This document shows, piece by piece, positions 1-11,306 of a DNA stretch of 64,000 bases (positions within the stretch are counted from its first letter, which is position 1; the number at the start of each line of letters is the position of its first letter). The stretch lies in the NCBI GenBank assembly GCA_007115705.1, contig QXEO01000464.1:11128170-11192169 (forward strand), in the 5' to 3' direction. The stretch comes from Dactylis glomerata (taxonomy: Eukaryota; Streptophyta; Magnoliopsida; Poales; Poaceae). The notes below the pieces were generated by a model, which worked only from the letters and a program-made list of their open reading frames with translations, had not been told where the DNA came from and searched no databases. A program made the translations under genes and the position numbers.

Positions 1-2101
1 AATTCAAAAACCTGAGAGAGCAAAGCTCCTTTCTAATCACCTTTAGAGCTAGGGGTTATTAGAATGCTATGGGTTTTGTTATGATCTCTTGATGTTGATT
101 ATTAAGTGAATTAAGAAGTGCAATTTGATTGTTGAATAACCTCAAGTTTGAATTTTTAATCATTAGTAAAGAAATAACTCAATTATGAATTAAATTGGAT
201 AAAAGAAATGGAAGTTGAATATATAACAAACTGAAATGTTACTTTATTGATATTAAACATTTATACATTGTCTTTACATCTTTGAAAACTGAAAAGAAGA
301 TTACAGAAGTTAATAAAATGAAAAGAAACCTAAATCTAAACTATTTATAATAATCTTCATGACTTCCATCTTCTAAGTCTTCTTAATCTGCAACCTGCAA
401 AACAAAGCTAATAAACAAAAGAAGATGGATTAGGGTTAGTATGATTTACTCTCAGACTTTGGCAATTCGATTGCCAGATGCATCATTGAGTTTAATTGAT
501 CAAGTGACGTATCTGTTCTTAAAAAGTTGGTACAAAACATTGTGCACCCAACACTTTGGTATCTCCAGCGTCACAGAGAGTGTAGTAAGAATCAGAACAA
601 GTCTGGGTGACAAGCAGAGCAGCTGCTTACAAGCAGCTCAGTCACCATGACTGGGGTGTGGTGTTGTCAACACCACAGTAACCCAGTGAAGCTGCTGGTG
701 GAGTAGATCAGCTCGGCCAGGAGCTAGCAGCCCCAGTCGACAAGCACAATCCCAGCACATCAAAAGAACATACAGTTCTTCCACAGTTCCACCAAACCAT
801 TTGAATCACACCCAACAAAAGTCATGGAGTAACCTGAAGCTCAAGATCATCTCAGGAGGAGAAGGTCAAGCCAACTGCAGCAGCTCCAGGAGGTGCGGGA
901 CAAGGAGTCACCCAGGAGGAGAAGGGCCATAATCAGCAGCTGAACCAGGAGGAGAAGGGCAAGCAGGAGCAAGCCACAACTCAACAAGTAGAAAGAGCAG
1001 ATCAGCCACAAGATCATAACATCAAAAGATACCACCTCAGGTTGGCATTCTGCACTGGATACCAACAGATGTTTGATAAACATACAACTTCAAGCATGGT
1101 TAGGTCATTGTATTTTGTTCCTCGGACTGGCAAAGTAATGCTTTGCTTAGCTCATCATAGGAAATAAAATTTGCAAAGCCAAAGTGAAATATTCATTGGA
1201 ATAGCCTCAGCTGTGGCTTCATAGGCAGATCACTGAAGCCATAGTCACCCACAGTAGATTTGTGCTGGGCACATGTCCTAATGGACATGCACCTCAATCA
1301 CACCAGACAAGCCAGCACCAAATCAAAATCTAGCAGTGGACACAAAGTCATGCAAGGCACGTCACTGCTAAACTTAGCCTCAGACCAGCATCATAGGCTT
1401 GTTTATATAAGGGGCAAGTTTCACCAATTTATCTTAGCAACAGAAAAGGGGGTTGCTGGGCACATGTCCAAAGAGGACATGCACCTCAACACAACTCCAC
1501 AGCATCCATCTAGTTCTCACAGTAACTAGGAAATTTAGATCATTTTCCTGAGCTAGACAGCTAGGAATCATCCACAGCAAAAGAGTAGTTCTACTGAACC
1601 AAGATGTTCAGTTGCACTCACAGTTATCTCTGTTAGTTAAGCACTCTGACAGAGAACTTTGGCACAAACCATCACCACATGATCAAGCAACAAAACAGCT
1701 AACTGAATCAACGTAGCAATTTTACATGAGATAGCAGCTTCAGAAGCTAAGTTTGGAAGCTTGGCGCATCAAATCATGATCAGATGGTCAGAGACTGTGG
1801 TCATGGGAGAGTAGAGGGTCGCAGAGAGGAGAAGGAGATGCTCACCAATCGCCTAGGTGCTTACCTGGCTGGCATGGCGAGGCAGTGCTCGCGCGGCCAA
1901 CCAAGCGCGGCCTGGGGAAGACTTCACCGGTGGCAGCAGCGGCGGCACGAGGAGCAACCCCACCTGGGCTGCTTCGACTCGCGCCTGCTCGGCCACCAAC
2001 CGCATCACAGCAGCACATCCACACCATGACCACCTCAGAGAAGCGCAACTGGCAGTAGGAGAAGCCGGTGAGGTACCAAGCGCGGCGGCGGCAGAGAGTC
2101 G
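1..2101 (+). mobile_element. 5' LTR of a Ty3/gypsy chromovirus, truncated at both ends
   Basis: Bases 1-2101 repeat 7539-9621 almost collinearly and then continue in step with 16687 onwards, so this is the 5' LTR of the element whose 3' LTR starts at 7449. The first 90 bp lie outside the window. Similarity to the 3' LTR stops abruptly after 2101 (GAGAGTCG followed by GCCAGCAG here, by TTATCC in the 3' LTR), so roughly 2.3 kb of LTR and the primer binding site are missing. Transcripts started in this LTR could not be reverse transcribed normally, which makes the copy defective. The LTR contains a TATA box at 1404 and two short hairpins. The remnant of a longer reading frame seen in the 3' LTR at 8144 is also present here, with more stops. 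Confidence 0.9.
1404..1410 (+). promoter_or_regulatory. TATA box of the chromovirus 5' LTR
   Basis: TATATAA followed by GGGGC is the only strong TATA box in the LTR. The matching site in the 3' LTR is TATAAAAG at 8941-8948. Transcription, and therefore the R region, would be expected to begin about 25-35 bp downstream. Confidence 0.6.
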
Positions 2102-2502
2102 GCCAGCAGTACACTAGCTCGTATGGAGGGACAGCTCACGCAGCGGGAGGAGGCGATGTCGTAGTCACTCCTGTTGTATCTGTTGAGGAGGAGGATCCTA
2201 TGGAGGTTCAGTTTGAGAGTCAGGAGCCAGTTGAGACACCTATGGAGCAGGATGTACTGTTTGACCACACTTACTGCACAGAGAGTGTGTGTTATGGAGA
2301 GGCGGAGCCTTTTCCTACTATGACTGCTCACGAGACCAGGGTGTACTTTGAGAGCTACCTTGGACTTAACGGACTTGTGTTGAGTGATACCTCTACGATG
2401 GACACGTCTGACTCAGACTATGTTCCGGGTGGTAGGCCGTTTGTTCCGAAGACAGTGCGCCGGACTACACGCCAGCACGGGTGGACTCCGGGCATGTACT
2501 AG
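2068..2502 (+). CDS. Acidic leader ORF upstream of gag, fused to LTR sequence
   Basis: This 144-codon frame starts inside the LTR remnant, crosses the deletion junction at 2101/2102 and ends 350 bp before gag. The first 11 codons are LTR-derived and probably accidental. The part after the junction looks protein-like: it is acidic (runs such as VEEEDPMEV and STMDTSDSDY) and has a basic tail with PKTVRRTTRQ. I do not recognise the family. It could be a leader ORF of the element, a captured host segment, or chance coding in an untranslated leader. No primer site can be found before it. Confidence 0.35.
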   Translation: MRYQARRRQRVGQQYTSSYGGTAHAAGGGDVVVTPVVSVEEEDPMEVQFESQEPVETPMEQDVLFDHTYCTESVCYGEAEPFPTMTAHETRVYFESYLGLNGLVLSDTSTMDTSDSDYVPGGRPFVPKTVRRTTRQHGWTPGMY

Positions 2503-2855
2503 GAGCCGTGAGATCTGGACGTGACGTCAAGACGAAGTCAGAAGCTTAGTTGTATCTGTGAATATAGCTAGTGCTAGTAGTATGTTGTAATAATAAGAGG
2601 GACGGTAGAACTATCCAGTCTCGATCTATGAGTGTACTCCACGTGTGAGAGTACGGGTTGTAATAATGACTTTGTATCGGTTTGTATGAGATGTATAATA
2701 TGTACCTTGTATTTGGTTTTCTTGCGATCTTCCATTTGGAGTTGGATTTCTGTTTTCCATTGTGTGACTAGTTCTGAGCATGAAGTGAAGCTCAGAAAGC
2801 ATGGGCATGGTGTAATTATGAGATCTTCGCTTTATGTTACAGGACTAGAGGGGCT

Positions 2856-5800
2856 ATGGATATGGGTTTAGCTGCCGATGCTGAGGAGCAACGCTTGGCA
2901 CAAGAAGCTCAAATGAAGGAAATGAATGACCAGCAGGCAGAAATGGAAGCCAAAGCAAAGGCTGATCAAGAAGCTCAAGCTCATTTACCACCACCACCAT
3001 TCAGGCCTTTGGCGGAGCAAAGCTTTATGCAGTATATGCAGTTCATGCAAGAAACACATAACAAATTTATGCAAGAGCTCATGGGGCATGTTGGAGCCGG
3101 AAGGGTTCAGGAAGCAAGAGGGGTAAGTCTTTCCGACTTCCTCAATGCAAAAGCACTTCCCTTTGCTTCCGCGGTGGAACCTATGGATGCGGAAGACTGG
3201 CTCATGGACACCGAGAGAAAATTGAAGGCTGTGGGAGCCAATGACGAGGAGAAGGTTTGTTATGCTGTACACCTTCTATCTGGACCAGCCGCAGCATGGT
3301 GGGACAATGAAGTGACACTTCTACACCCGGAGAAGGTATTCTCCTGGGAAGAGTTCAAAGAAAAATTCCGTACCTTTCATGTGCTAGAAAGTGTGGTTGA
3401 GCTCAAGAGGAGGGAATTTGAAGACCTCAAGCAGGGGAGTGCAACAATGATGGCTTACATCAAGGAGTTCACGAGGCTCTCTCGTTACGCAAGTGACGAG
3501 GTGAGTACTGATAGCAAGAGAATGAAAAGGTTCCTCAGGGGTCTAGATCCATACGCGGCAATGCAGATGAAGTTGACGAAACCGCGTAACTTCCAAGAAT
3601 TGATGGATACAGCCATTACCTGGGAGAATGATTACAAGTTGGTTCAGATGAGTCGACTGAAGAGGGCCAAGACTGAGGCCAAGAGAGTTCAACCAACCCG
3701 AAGTACTCCAAACCTGAGTTTCAAACCCAGGGTCAGGACAGGAGGAGTTCCACCCAATCGGAAGACGTTCACACCAAAAAGTCAGATCATCTGTCATAAT
3801 TGTGGACTTCCAGGACATTTCAGGAGTGAATGTATGAAGCCAAGGATTATATGCCACGCTTGTGAAAAAGAGGGGCACATTCGAACAGATTGTCCAAACA
3901 AACCAGCTGGTGGTTGGCCAGCTAACAGTGGAGGCAACACAGGAGGAGGTGGACGACCTGCATCTGGAGGTGGTAGTAGCAGCAAGAATGGAAACGGGAA
4001 AAGAGGCCGGACTTTTGGGAAGCTGAATTGCACATCTCTGGAGGAAGCTAACAATTCTGAAACGGTGGTAATAGGTACACTCAGCATCCTTACTCATCCC
4101 GGCAAAGTTCTTTTTGATACCGGTGCCACTACATCATTCATTTCCAAAGATTTTGTCAAAAAATATGGGTTAAGGTGTCAGGCGATAGCTCATCCTATGA
4201 CTGTTGTGATGGCCGGGGGTAAACTTTTAGTATCCCAATTCAAACCAGACCAGGTCATTACGATCTGTGACTGTCCTTACTTTGCCGATCTCTATGTTCT
4301 TCCACTTAAAAATATTGAAGTTGTTCTGGGAATGGATTGGATGTCTGATCATGGAGCACACATTGATTGTGAAGAGAAGACTGTGTCAATCCGGAAGCCT
4401 GGAGGTGGAAGGATCACTTACCAAGCAGATAAGCATACCCATGTAGAGATTGGAATTCAACTCAATTCTCTGAAAGAGGCCAAGTTAGAAGATATTCCAG
4501 TGGTTAATGAGTTCATCGATGTATTTCCCCAAGAATTACCGGGAATACCACCGGATCGGGAGATAGAATTCACCATTGATCTGAAGCCAGGCACAACACC
4601 AATTTCTCAAGCACCTTATAAAATGGGTCCTAAGGAGTTGAAAGAACTGAAGGAGCAGCTAGATGAGTTGGAAAGTAAGGGATTTATCCAAGAAAGAATA
4701 TCACCTTGGGGTTCGCCAGTCATATTTGTTGATAAAAGAGATGGAGGCAGAAGAATGTGTGGGGATTTCAGGAATCTGAACAATGTCACCATCAAAAACA
4801 AGTATCCTTTACCAAGGATTCAAGATCTGTTTGATCAAGTTCATGGAGCTGGGGTTTTCTAAAAAATTGATCTGAGATCTGGTTATCATCAAATCAAGAT
4901 CAAGCCAGAAGATGTACCAAAGACTGCATTTGTCTCAAGGTATGGGCATCATGAATACTTAGTTGTTCCTTTTGGTTTGACCAATGCTCCAGCGATCTTC
5001 ATGAATTTGATGAACAAGATTTTCATGCCATATCTGGACAAGTTTGTGATAGTGTTCATCGATGACATTCTGATATACTCAAAGAATAAAGAAGATCATG
5101 CTAAGGATCTCAGAATAGCATTGCAAGTGTTAAGGGAACATCAGCTGTATGCTAAATTCAGCAAGTGCGAATTCTGGCTGGATCAAGTGGAATTTCTTGG
5201 TCATGTCATTAGCAAGGAGGGGATTGCCGTGAATCCAAGCAAAGTTTAGTCAGTTTTGGATTGGCAAGCACCAATCAATGTGAAGGAAATTAGAGGTTTT
5301 CTGGGAATGGCCGGATACTATCGGAGATTCATTGAAGGATTTTCGAAGATAGCAGGGCCGATGACAAAATTGTTAAGGAAAAACACTCCATTTGAGTGGT
5401 CTGAAAAGTGTGAAGATAGCTTTCAAGAGCTAAAAAGGAGACTCACAACAGCACCTATCTTAGCAGTACCAGAAACTGGAAAGGATTACACAGTTTACTG
5501 TGATGCATCCAAGAATGGATTGGGTTGTGTTTTGATGCAAGGCCGAAAGGTAATTGCTTATGGTTCAAGACAACTCAAGCCACATGAAGTCAATTACCCA
5601 ACACATGACCTAGAATTGGCAGCAGTTGTGTTTGCTCTCAAGCAATGGAGGCAATTTCTCTATGGAGCCAAATGTGAGCTATACACCGATCACAAGAGTC
5701 TTAAATATTTCTTTACTCAGAATGAGTTGAACATGAGACAGAAAAGATGGCTAGAATTGATCAAGGATTATGATCTTACCATCAGTTATACTCCTGGAAA

Positions 5801-7415
5801 GGCTAATGTGGTAGCCGATGCACTAAGCCAGAAGAGTACAGAAACACAGCTAATGGATAGAGAACTTTCGGAGGAATTGCTCAAGGATCTTGAAAGATTG
5901 GAAATACAATGTCTAGAAGTCAAATCTCTGGGAAGTATTTACACTATGAGGGTGATGGAGGAAAGACAAAGTGACTTGAAATACACTATATTCAGAAGAC
6001 AAGATGAAGATCCTTTCATCGCTGAAGAAATCCACAGGATTGAAGAGGGAAGACCATCCGAATTCCGTCTAGGTGATTTCAATTCACTCTGGTTCCAAAA
6101 CAGAATTTGTGTGCTAGATATACCGGAGATCAAAGGACTGATTCTCAAAGAGGCTCATGAGACACCATACTCCATACATCCGGGAAGTACGAAGATGTAC
6201 ATGGATCTCAAGGAGTTGTTCTGGTGGAATAACATGAAGCGGGATATAGCCAAGTATGTAGCGGAATGCCATACTTGCCAGAGAGTCAAAGTAGAACATC
6301 AAAGTCCAGCAGGGTTACTACAACCTTTGGATATCCCGGAGTGGAAATGGGAGGAAATCGGAATGGATTTTATTACCGGTTTACCTTTAACCAAGAGACA
6401 TAAGGATATGATATGGGTGATAGTTGATCGACTCACCAAGAGTGCACATTTCTTGGTTGTGAATCAGAAAGATAGTGCAGAAAAGCTGGTAGAAATCTAT
6501 GTAAGAGAAATCGTCAGCAAGCATGGAGTGCCCAAGAAGATCGTCTCTGACAGAGGGTCTGTTTTTACATCAACATTCTGGAGAGATCTTCATACAGCAC
6601 TGGGATCACAGTTGGATTTCAGTACTGCTTATCATCCTCAAACTGGGGGGCAAACAGAAGGAACAAATCAAATCTTAGAGGATATGCTACGTGCATGTGC
6701 TCTAGATTTTGGAGGTTCATGGGATGAGCACTTACCATTAGCAGAGTTTTCTTACAACAACAGCTATCAAAGCAGCTTGAAAGCAGCACCATTTGAAGTA
6801 CTATACGGATGCAAGTGCAGATCTCTAATATGCTGGTTTGAGCCTGGAGGCAACCATGAATTCGAAACTGATTTCATACAAGAGAAGCAAGGCATCATTG
6901 ATATCATCCGAGACCATTTAAAGATAGCCCAAAGTCGACAAAAGAGTTATGCAGATCAAAAGAGGCGGTCATGGGAACCCAAAGTAGGGGATTTGGTCTA
7001 TTTGAAGGTTAGCCCTATGAAAGGAATCAAGAGGTTCGGTATTAAAGGGAAGTTAAGCCCAAGATATATTGGACCATTCAAGATTCTGAGTCAAAACCAA
7101 AGTGTTGCTTTTGAATTGGAGCTTCCAGCAAAATTGAAGCAAGTTCACAATGTTTTCCATGTTTCTCAACTTCGAAAGTGTCTGAAAGCACCTGAAGACT
7201 CTATTACTCATGATGACCTAGATCTTCAAGCAGACTTGACTTATGAGGAGAAGCCAATAAAGATCTTAGAGGAGAACGGGAAGAGGCTTCGGAACCATGC
7301 AATTAAGTTCTGTAAAGTGCAATGGAAACATCACTCTGAACGGGAAGCAACTTGGGAAAAAGAAGAAGATTTGAGACAAGCTTATCCGGAACTGTTCAGG
7401 TACACAAAGTTTTAA
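2856..7415 (+). pseudogene. gag-pol: gag-pol polyprotein of a chromovirus, two in-frame stops
   Basis: One continuous frame of 1,519 codons encodes in order: a retrotransposon gag domain (about residues 100-215), two CCHC zinc knuckles (starting near 312 and 333), an aspartic protease with DTGA near 421, reverse transcriptase with catalytic FIDD at 734-737, RNase H (DAS near 880), integrase with D1171, D1232 and E1268 (D-35-E spacing) and a C-terminal chromodomain near 1467-1515. The chromodomain and domain order place it among chromoviruses of the Tekay/Del type. In-frame stops at 4860-4862 (TAA) and 5247-5249 (TAG) both fall in reverse transcriptase, on either side of the catalytic motif, so no full polyprotein can be made. 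There is no frameshift. The start was chosen as the first ATG of the frame, shortly after a possible splice acceptor (TTACAG at 2836-2841). Confidence 0.95.
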
Positions 7416-7433
7416 CTTTGGGCCAAAGTTCTA

Positions 7434-7448
7434 ATAAGGGGGGAAGAC
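7434..7448 (+). other. Polypurine tract of the chromovirus
   Basis: AATAAGGGGGGAAGAC lies immediately before the TGTAATATCCC start of the 3' LTR. This is the expected plus-strand primer for reverse transcription. Confidence 0.85.
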
Positions 7449-8143
7449 TGTAATATCCCAGCATTTAGGACTAAACGAAGGGTAGAAATAGGACTATTGT
7501 GCATTCATGCATCTAAAAACCTGAGTAAAATTTTCGCAAATTCAAAAACCTGAGAGAGCAAAGCTCCTTTCTAATCACCTTTAGAGCTACGGGTTATTAG
7601 AATCCTATGGGTTTTGTTATGATCTCTTGATGTTGATTATTAAGTGAATTAAGAAGTGCAATTTGATTGTTGAATAACCTCAAGTTTGAATTTTTAATCA
7701 TTAATAAAGAAATAACTCAATTATGAATTAAATTGGATAAAAGAAATGGAAGTTGAATATATAACAAACTAAAATGTTACTTTATTGATATTAAACATTT
7801 ATACATTATCTTTACATCTTTGAAAACTGAAAAGAAGATTACAGCAGTTAATAAAATGAAAAGAAACCTAAATCTAAACTATTTATAATAATCTTCATGA
7901 CTTCCATCTTCTAAGTCTTCTTAATCTACAACCTGCAAAACAAAGCTAATAAACAAAAGAAGATAGATTAGGGTTAGTATGATTTACTCTCAGACTTTGG
8001 CAATTAGATTGCCAGATGCATCATTGAGTTTAATTGATCAAGTGAGGTATCTGTTCTTAAAAGTTGGTACAAAACATTGTGCACCCAACACTTTGGTATC
8101 TCCAGCGTCATAGAGAGTATAGTAAGGATTAGAACAAGTCTGG

Positions 8144-8650
8144 GTGACAAGCAGAGCAGCTGCTTACAAGCAGCTCAGTCACCATGACTGGGGTGTGGTG
8201 TTGTCAACACCACAGCAACCCAGTGAAGCTGCTGGTGGAGTAGATCAGCTCGGCCAGGAGCTAGCAGCCCCAGTCGACAAGCACAACCCCAGCACATCAA
8301 AAGAACACACAGTTCTTCCACAGTTCCACCAAACCATTCGAATCACACCCAGCAAAAGTCATGGAGTAACCTGAAGCTCAAGATCATCTCAGGAGGAGAA
8401 GGTCAAGCCAACTGCAGCAGCTCCCGGAGGTGCAGGACAAGGAGTCACCCAGGAGGAGAAGGGCCAGAATCAGCAGCTGAACCAGGAGGAGAAGGGCAAG
8501 CAGGAGCAAGCCACAACTCAACAAGTAGAAAGAGCAGATCAGCCACAAGATCATAACATCAAAAGATACCACCTCAGGTTGGCATTCTGCACTGGATACC
8601 AACAGATGTTTGATAAACATACAACTTCAAGCATGGTTAGGTCATTGTAG
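8144..8650 (+). pseudogene. Decayed reading frame inside LTR U3
   Basis: A single frame stays open from a GTG at 8144 to TAG at 8648, broken only by TGA at 8372-8374. The second half is glutamine/glutamate rich with three QEEK repeats (two of them QEEKG) and ends with a protein-like segment (RYHLRLAFCTGYQQMFDKH). The 5' LTR copy (607 to about 1168) keeps the same reading frame but has additional stops. It lies in U3, upstream of the TATA box, where retrotransposons normally do not code. It may be a captured host exon or old coding sequence. I do not recognise the protein. Confidence 0.35.
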
Positions 8651-8940
8651 TTTGTTCCTCAGACTGGCAAAGTAATGCTTTGCTCAGCTCATCATAGGAA
8701 ATAAAATTTGCAAAGCCAAAGTGAAATATTCATTGGAATAGCCTCAGTTGTGGCTTCATAGGCAGATCACTGAAGCCATAGTCACCCACAGTAGATTTGT
8801 GCTAGGCACATGTCCTAATGGACATGCACCTCAATCACACCAGACAAGCCAGCACCAAATCAAAATCTAGAAGTGGACACAAAGTCATGCAAGGCACCTC
8901 ACTGCTAAACTTAGCCTCAGACCAGCATCATAGGCTTGTT

Positions 8941-8948
8941 TATAAAAG
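8941..8948 (+). promoter_or_regulatory. TATA box of the chromovirus 3' LTR
   Basis: TATAAAAG in the same context as 1404 in the 5' LTR (CATAGGCTTGTT before, GGGCAAGTTTCACC after). Confidence 0.55.
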
Positions 8949-9621
8949 GGGCAAGTTTCACCAATTTATCTTAGCAACAGAAAAGGGGGTTGCTGGGCAC
9001 ATGTCCAAAGAGGACATGCACCTCAACACAACTCCACAGCATCCATCTAGTTCTCACAGTAACTAGGAAATTTAGATCATTTTCCTGAGCTAGACAGCTA
9101 GAAATCATCCACAGCAAAAGAGCAGTTCTACTGAACCAAGATGTTCAGTTGCACTCACAGTTATCTCTGTTAGTTAAGCACTCTGACAGAGAACTTTGGC
9201 ACAAACCATCACCACATGATCAAGCAACAGAATAGCTAACTGAATCAACGTAGCAAGTTTACATCAGATAGCAGCATCACAAGCTAAGTTTGGAAGCTTG
9301 GCGCATCAAATCATGATCATATGGTCAGAGACTGTGGTCATGGGAGAGTAGAGGGTCGCAGAGAGGAGAAGGAGATGCTCACCAATCGCCTAGGTGCTTA
9401 CCTGGCCGGCATGGTGAGGCAGTGCTCGCGTGGCCAACCAAGCGCGGCCTGGGAAAGACTTCACCGGTGGCAGCAGCGCCGACACGAGGAGCAACCCAAC
9501 CTGGGCTGCTTCGACTCGCGCCTGCTCGGCCACCAACCGCATCACAGCAGCACAGCCACACCATGACCACCTCAGAGAAGCGCAACTGGCAGCAGGAGAA
9601 GCCGGTGAGGTACCAAGCGTG

Positions 9622-9626
9622 GCGGC
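9622..9626. repeat. Left 5-bp target duplication GCGGC
   Basis: GCGGC precedes TGATGGTGCC at 9627 and recurs at 16682-16686 after GACGTATCA. Joining the flanks restores the sequence seen in the 5' LTR near 2080-2101, which proves insertion of the element into the chromovirus 3' LTR. Confidence 0.95.
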
Positions 9627-11288
9627 TGATGGTGCCAAGTTGACGCGTAGCAGACGGTCCTTGTGCATGGTGAATAACCAGCCCATTGGGAACCCCAAGA
9701 GGAAGGTGTGATGAGTATAGCAGCTAGTTTTCCCTCAGTTAAGAAACTAAGGTTTAATCATTCTTGGAGAGGAGAGACAAACGACTGAAGGTGATGCTTG
9801 CTAGTTTGCGACAGCTTCGGACAATTTATATATGGCGCCTCGTCCAAGCTTTGCTTGCTTGCTGCAACGCGGAACCTGCACACAACACAACCAAGTACTT
9901 CGTTCCTAACTTGCGATGAGGTTGTCAATCTCACCGGTTTGCTTGAAACAAAGGTTATGAGCGTATCGAGTGGAAAACAATAGAGTATGCGAATAAAGTA
10001 AACAGTGCGAATAAAGTAAACAGGTGATAGCAATATGATGGAAATATGACCGGGGTCCACAGTTCACTAGTGGTGTCTCTCCATAAGATAAATAACACAT
10101 GCTGGGTAAACAAATTACAGTTGGGCAATTGATAGAATAAAGATAAACGTGATATGTCAAGAAGATCACTATGAGATTTACTCTGGGCATTACAACAAAA
10201 TACATAGACCGCCATCCAACTGCATCTATGACTAATAATCCACTCACGGGGATATCGTCCGAACACCCCATGAGTATTAAGTTGTGAACAACGGATAATT
10301 GCATTAAGCAAAGTGTGTAATGTAAACAAAGCATATGCCCTTGAGCATATGAATGTTGTTTTCTCCCTAGTAGCAACAACACATCTACAACCTTAGAGGT
10401 TTCTGTCACTCCCCCAGGTTAAATAGAGGCATGAACCCACTATCGAGCATAAATACCCCCTCTTGGAGTCACTAGCAACTACTCGGCCAAGATAGCTACT
10501 AACAACGGAGAGCATGCAAGATCATAAACAACAAAGAGATAACAAAAGATAATATTCAGTACAGCAACTCAATCATAAACACCAATATTCATCGGATCCC
10601 AACAAACCAAACATGTAGAATTACATAACGGTGATCTCAATCATGTAGGGCAGCTCATGAGATCTAAACATGAAGCACATGGTGGAGAAGACAACCATCT
10701 AGCTACTGCTATGAACCCATAGTCCAAGGTAGACTACTCACTCATCGCTCCGGAGGCAAGCATGGCGATGAAGAAGACCTCCGATGGCGATTCCCCTCTC
10801 CGGCAGGGTGTCGGGAAGAGCTTCTGGACCCTCCCAATCTTCGGGTCGATGGCGATCGCGATGTGTTCTGGAAAAGTGATCGGGTACTTAGGTTTTTTCC
10901 GTCGGGGGGTCTTTATAGGCGAAGGGGCGATGTCAGAGGAGGGGCCAGGTGCCCTCACGCCAGGGTGGCGCGGCCCAGGCCCTGGCCACGCCAGCCCTGC
11001 ATGTGGGGCCCTGGTGGCCTCCCTCCTACTCTCCTTCAGATCTCTGGAAGCTTCCGGGTAAAATAAGACTTCAGGAACTTGTTTCGTCCAATTCCGAGAA
11101 TATTTCCTGTGTATCACTTCTGAAACACAAAAACAGCAGAAAACAGGGAACTGGCACTGTGGCAAATCGTTAATAGGTTAGTTCCGGAAAATGCATAAAA
11201 GTGCCACGAAGTGTAACGAAACAGTAGGCAAATGGTGTAAAAACAAGCATGGAGCATCAAAAATTATAGATACGTTGGAGACGTATCA
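9627..11288 (-). repeat. 3' LTR of the minus-strand Athila-like element
   Basis: Near-identical over its length to 15012-16681, with scattered substitutions and small indels. It runs from the element's outer end to ACGTATCA at 11288. Confidence 0.93.
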
Positions 11289-11306
11289 AGCATCCCCAAG
11301 CTTAAC
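11289..11306 (-). other. Polypurine tract next to the 3' LTR
   Basis: On the minus strand GTTAAGCTTGGGGATGCT directly precedes TGATACGTC. The same motif stands at the matching place in the related copy at 49515. Confidence 0.7.

Noticed and set aside
2502..2855. Intron between the leader ORF and gag
   Set aside because: A GTGAGA donor and a TTACAG acceptor exist, but no transcript evidence or related spliced element is available, so I mention only the acceptor.
9758..10409. Long minus-strand frames in the LTRs at 9758-10409, 15243-15794 and equivalents at 33530 and 50415
   Set aside because: They are LTR sequence; the frames shift between copies, with no sign of coding selection.
10734..11165. 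GC-rich frames in LTR leaders (10734-11165, 32563-32997, 48500-48880)
   Set aside because: They come from the GC-rich promoter/leader block shared by all these LTRs; frames are open on both strands because of base composition.
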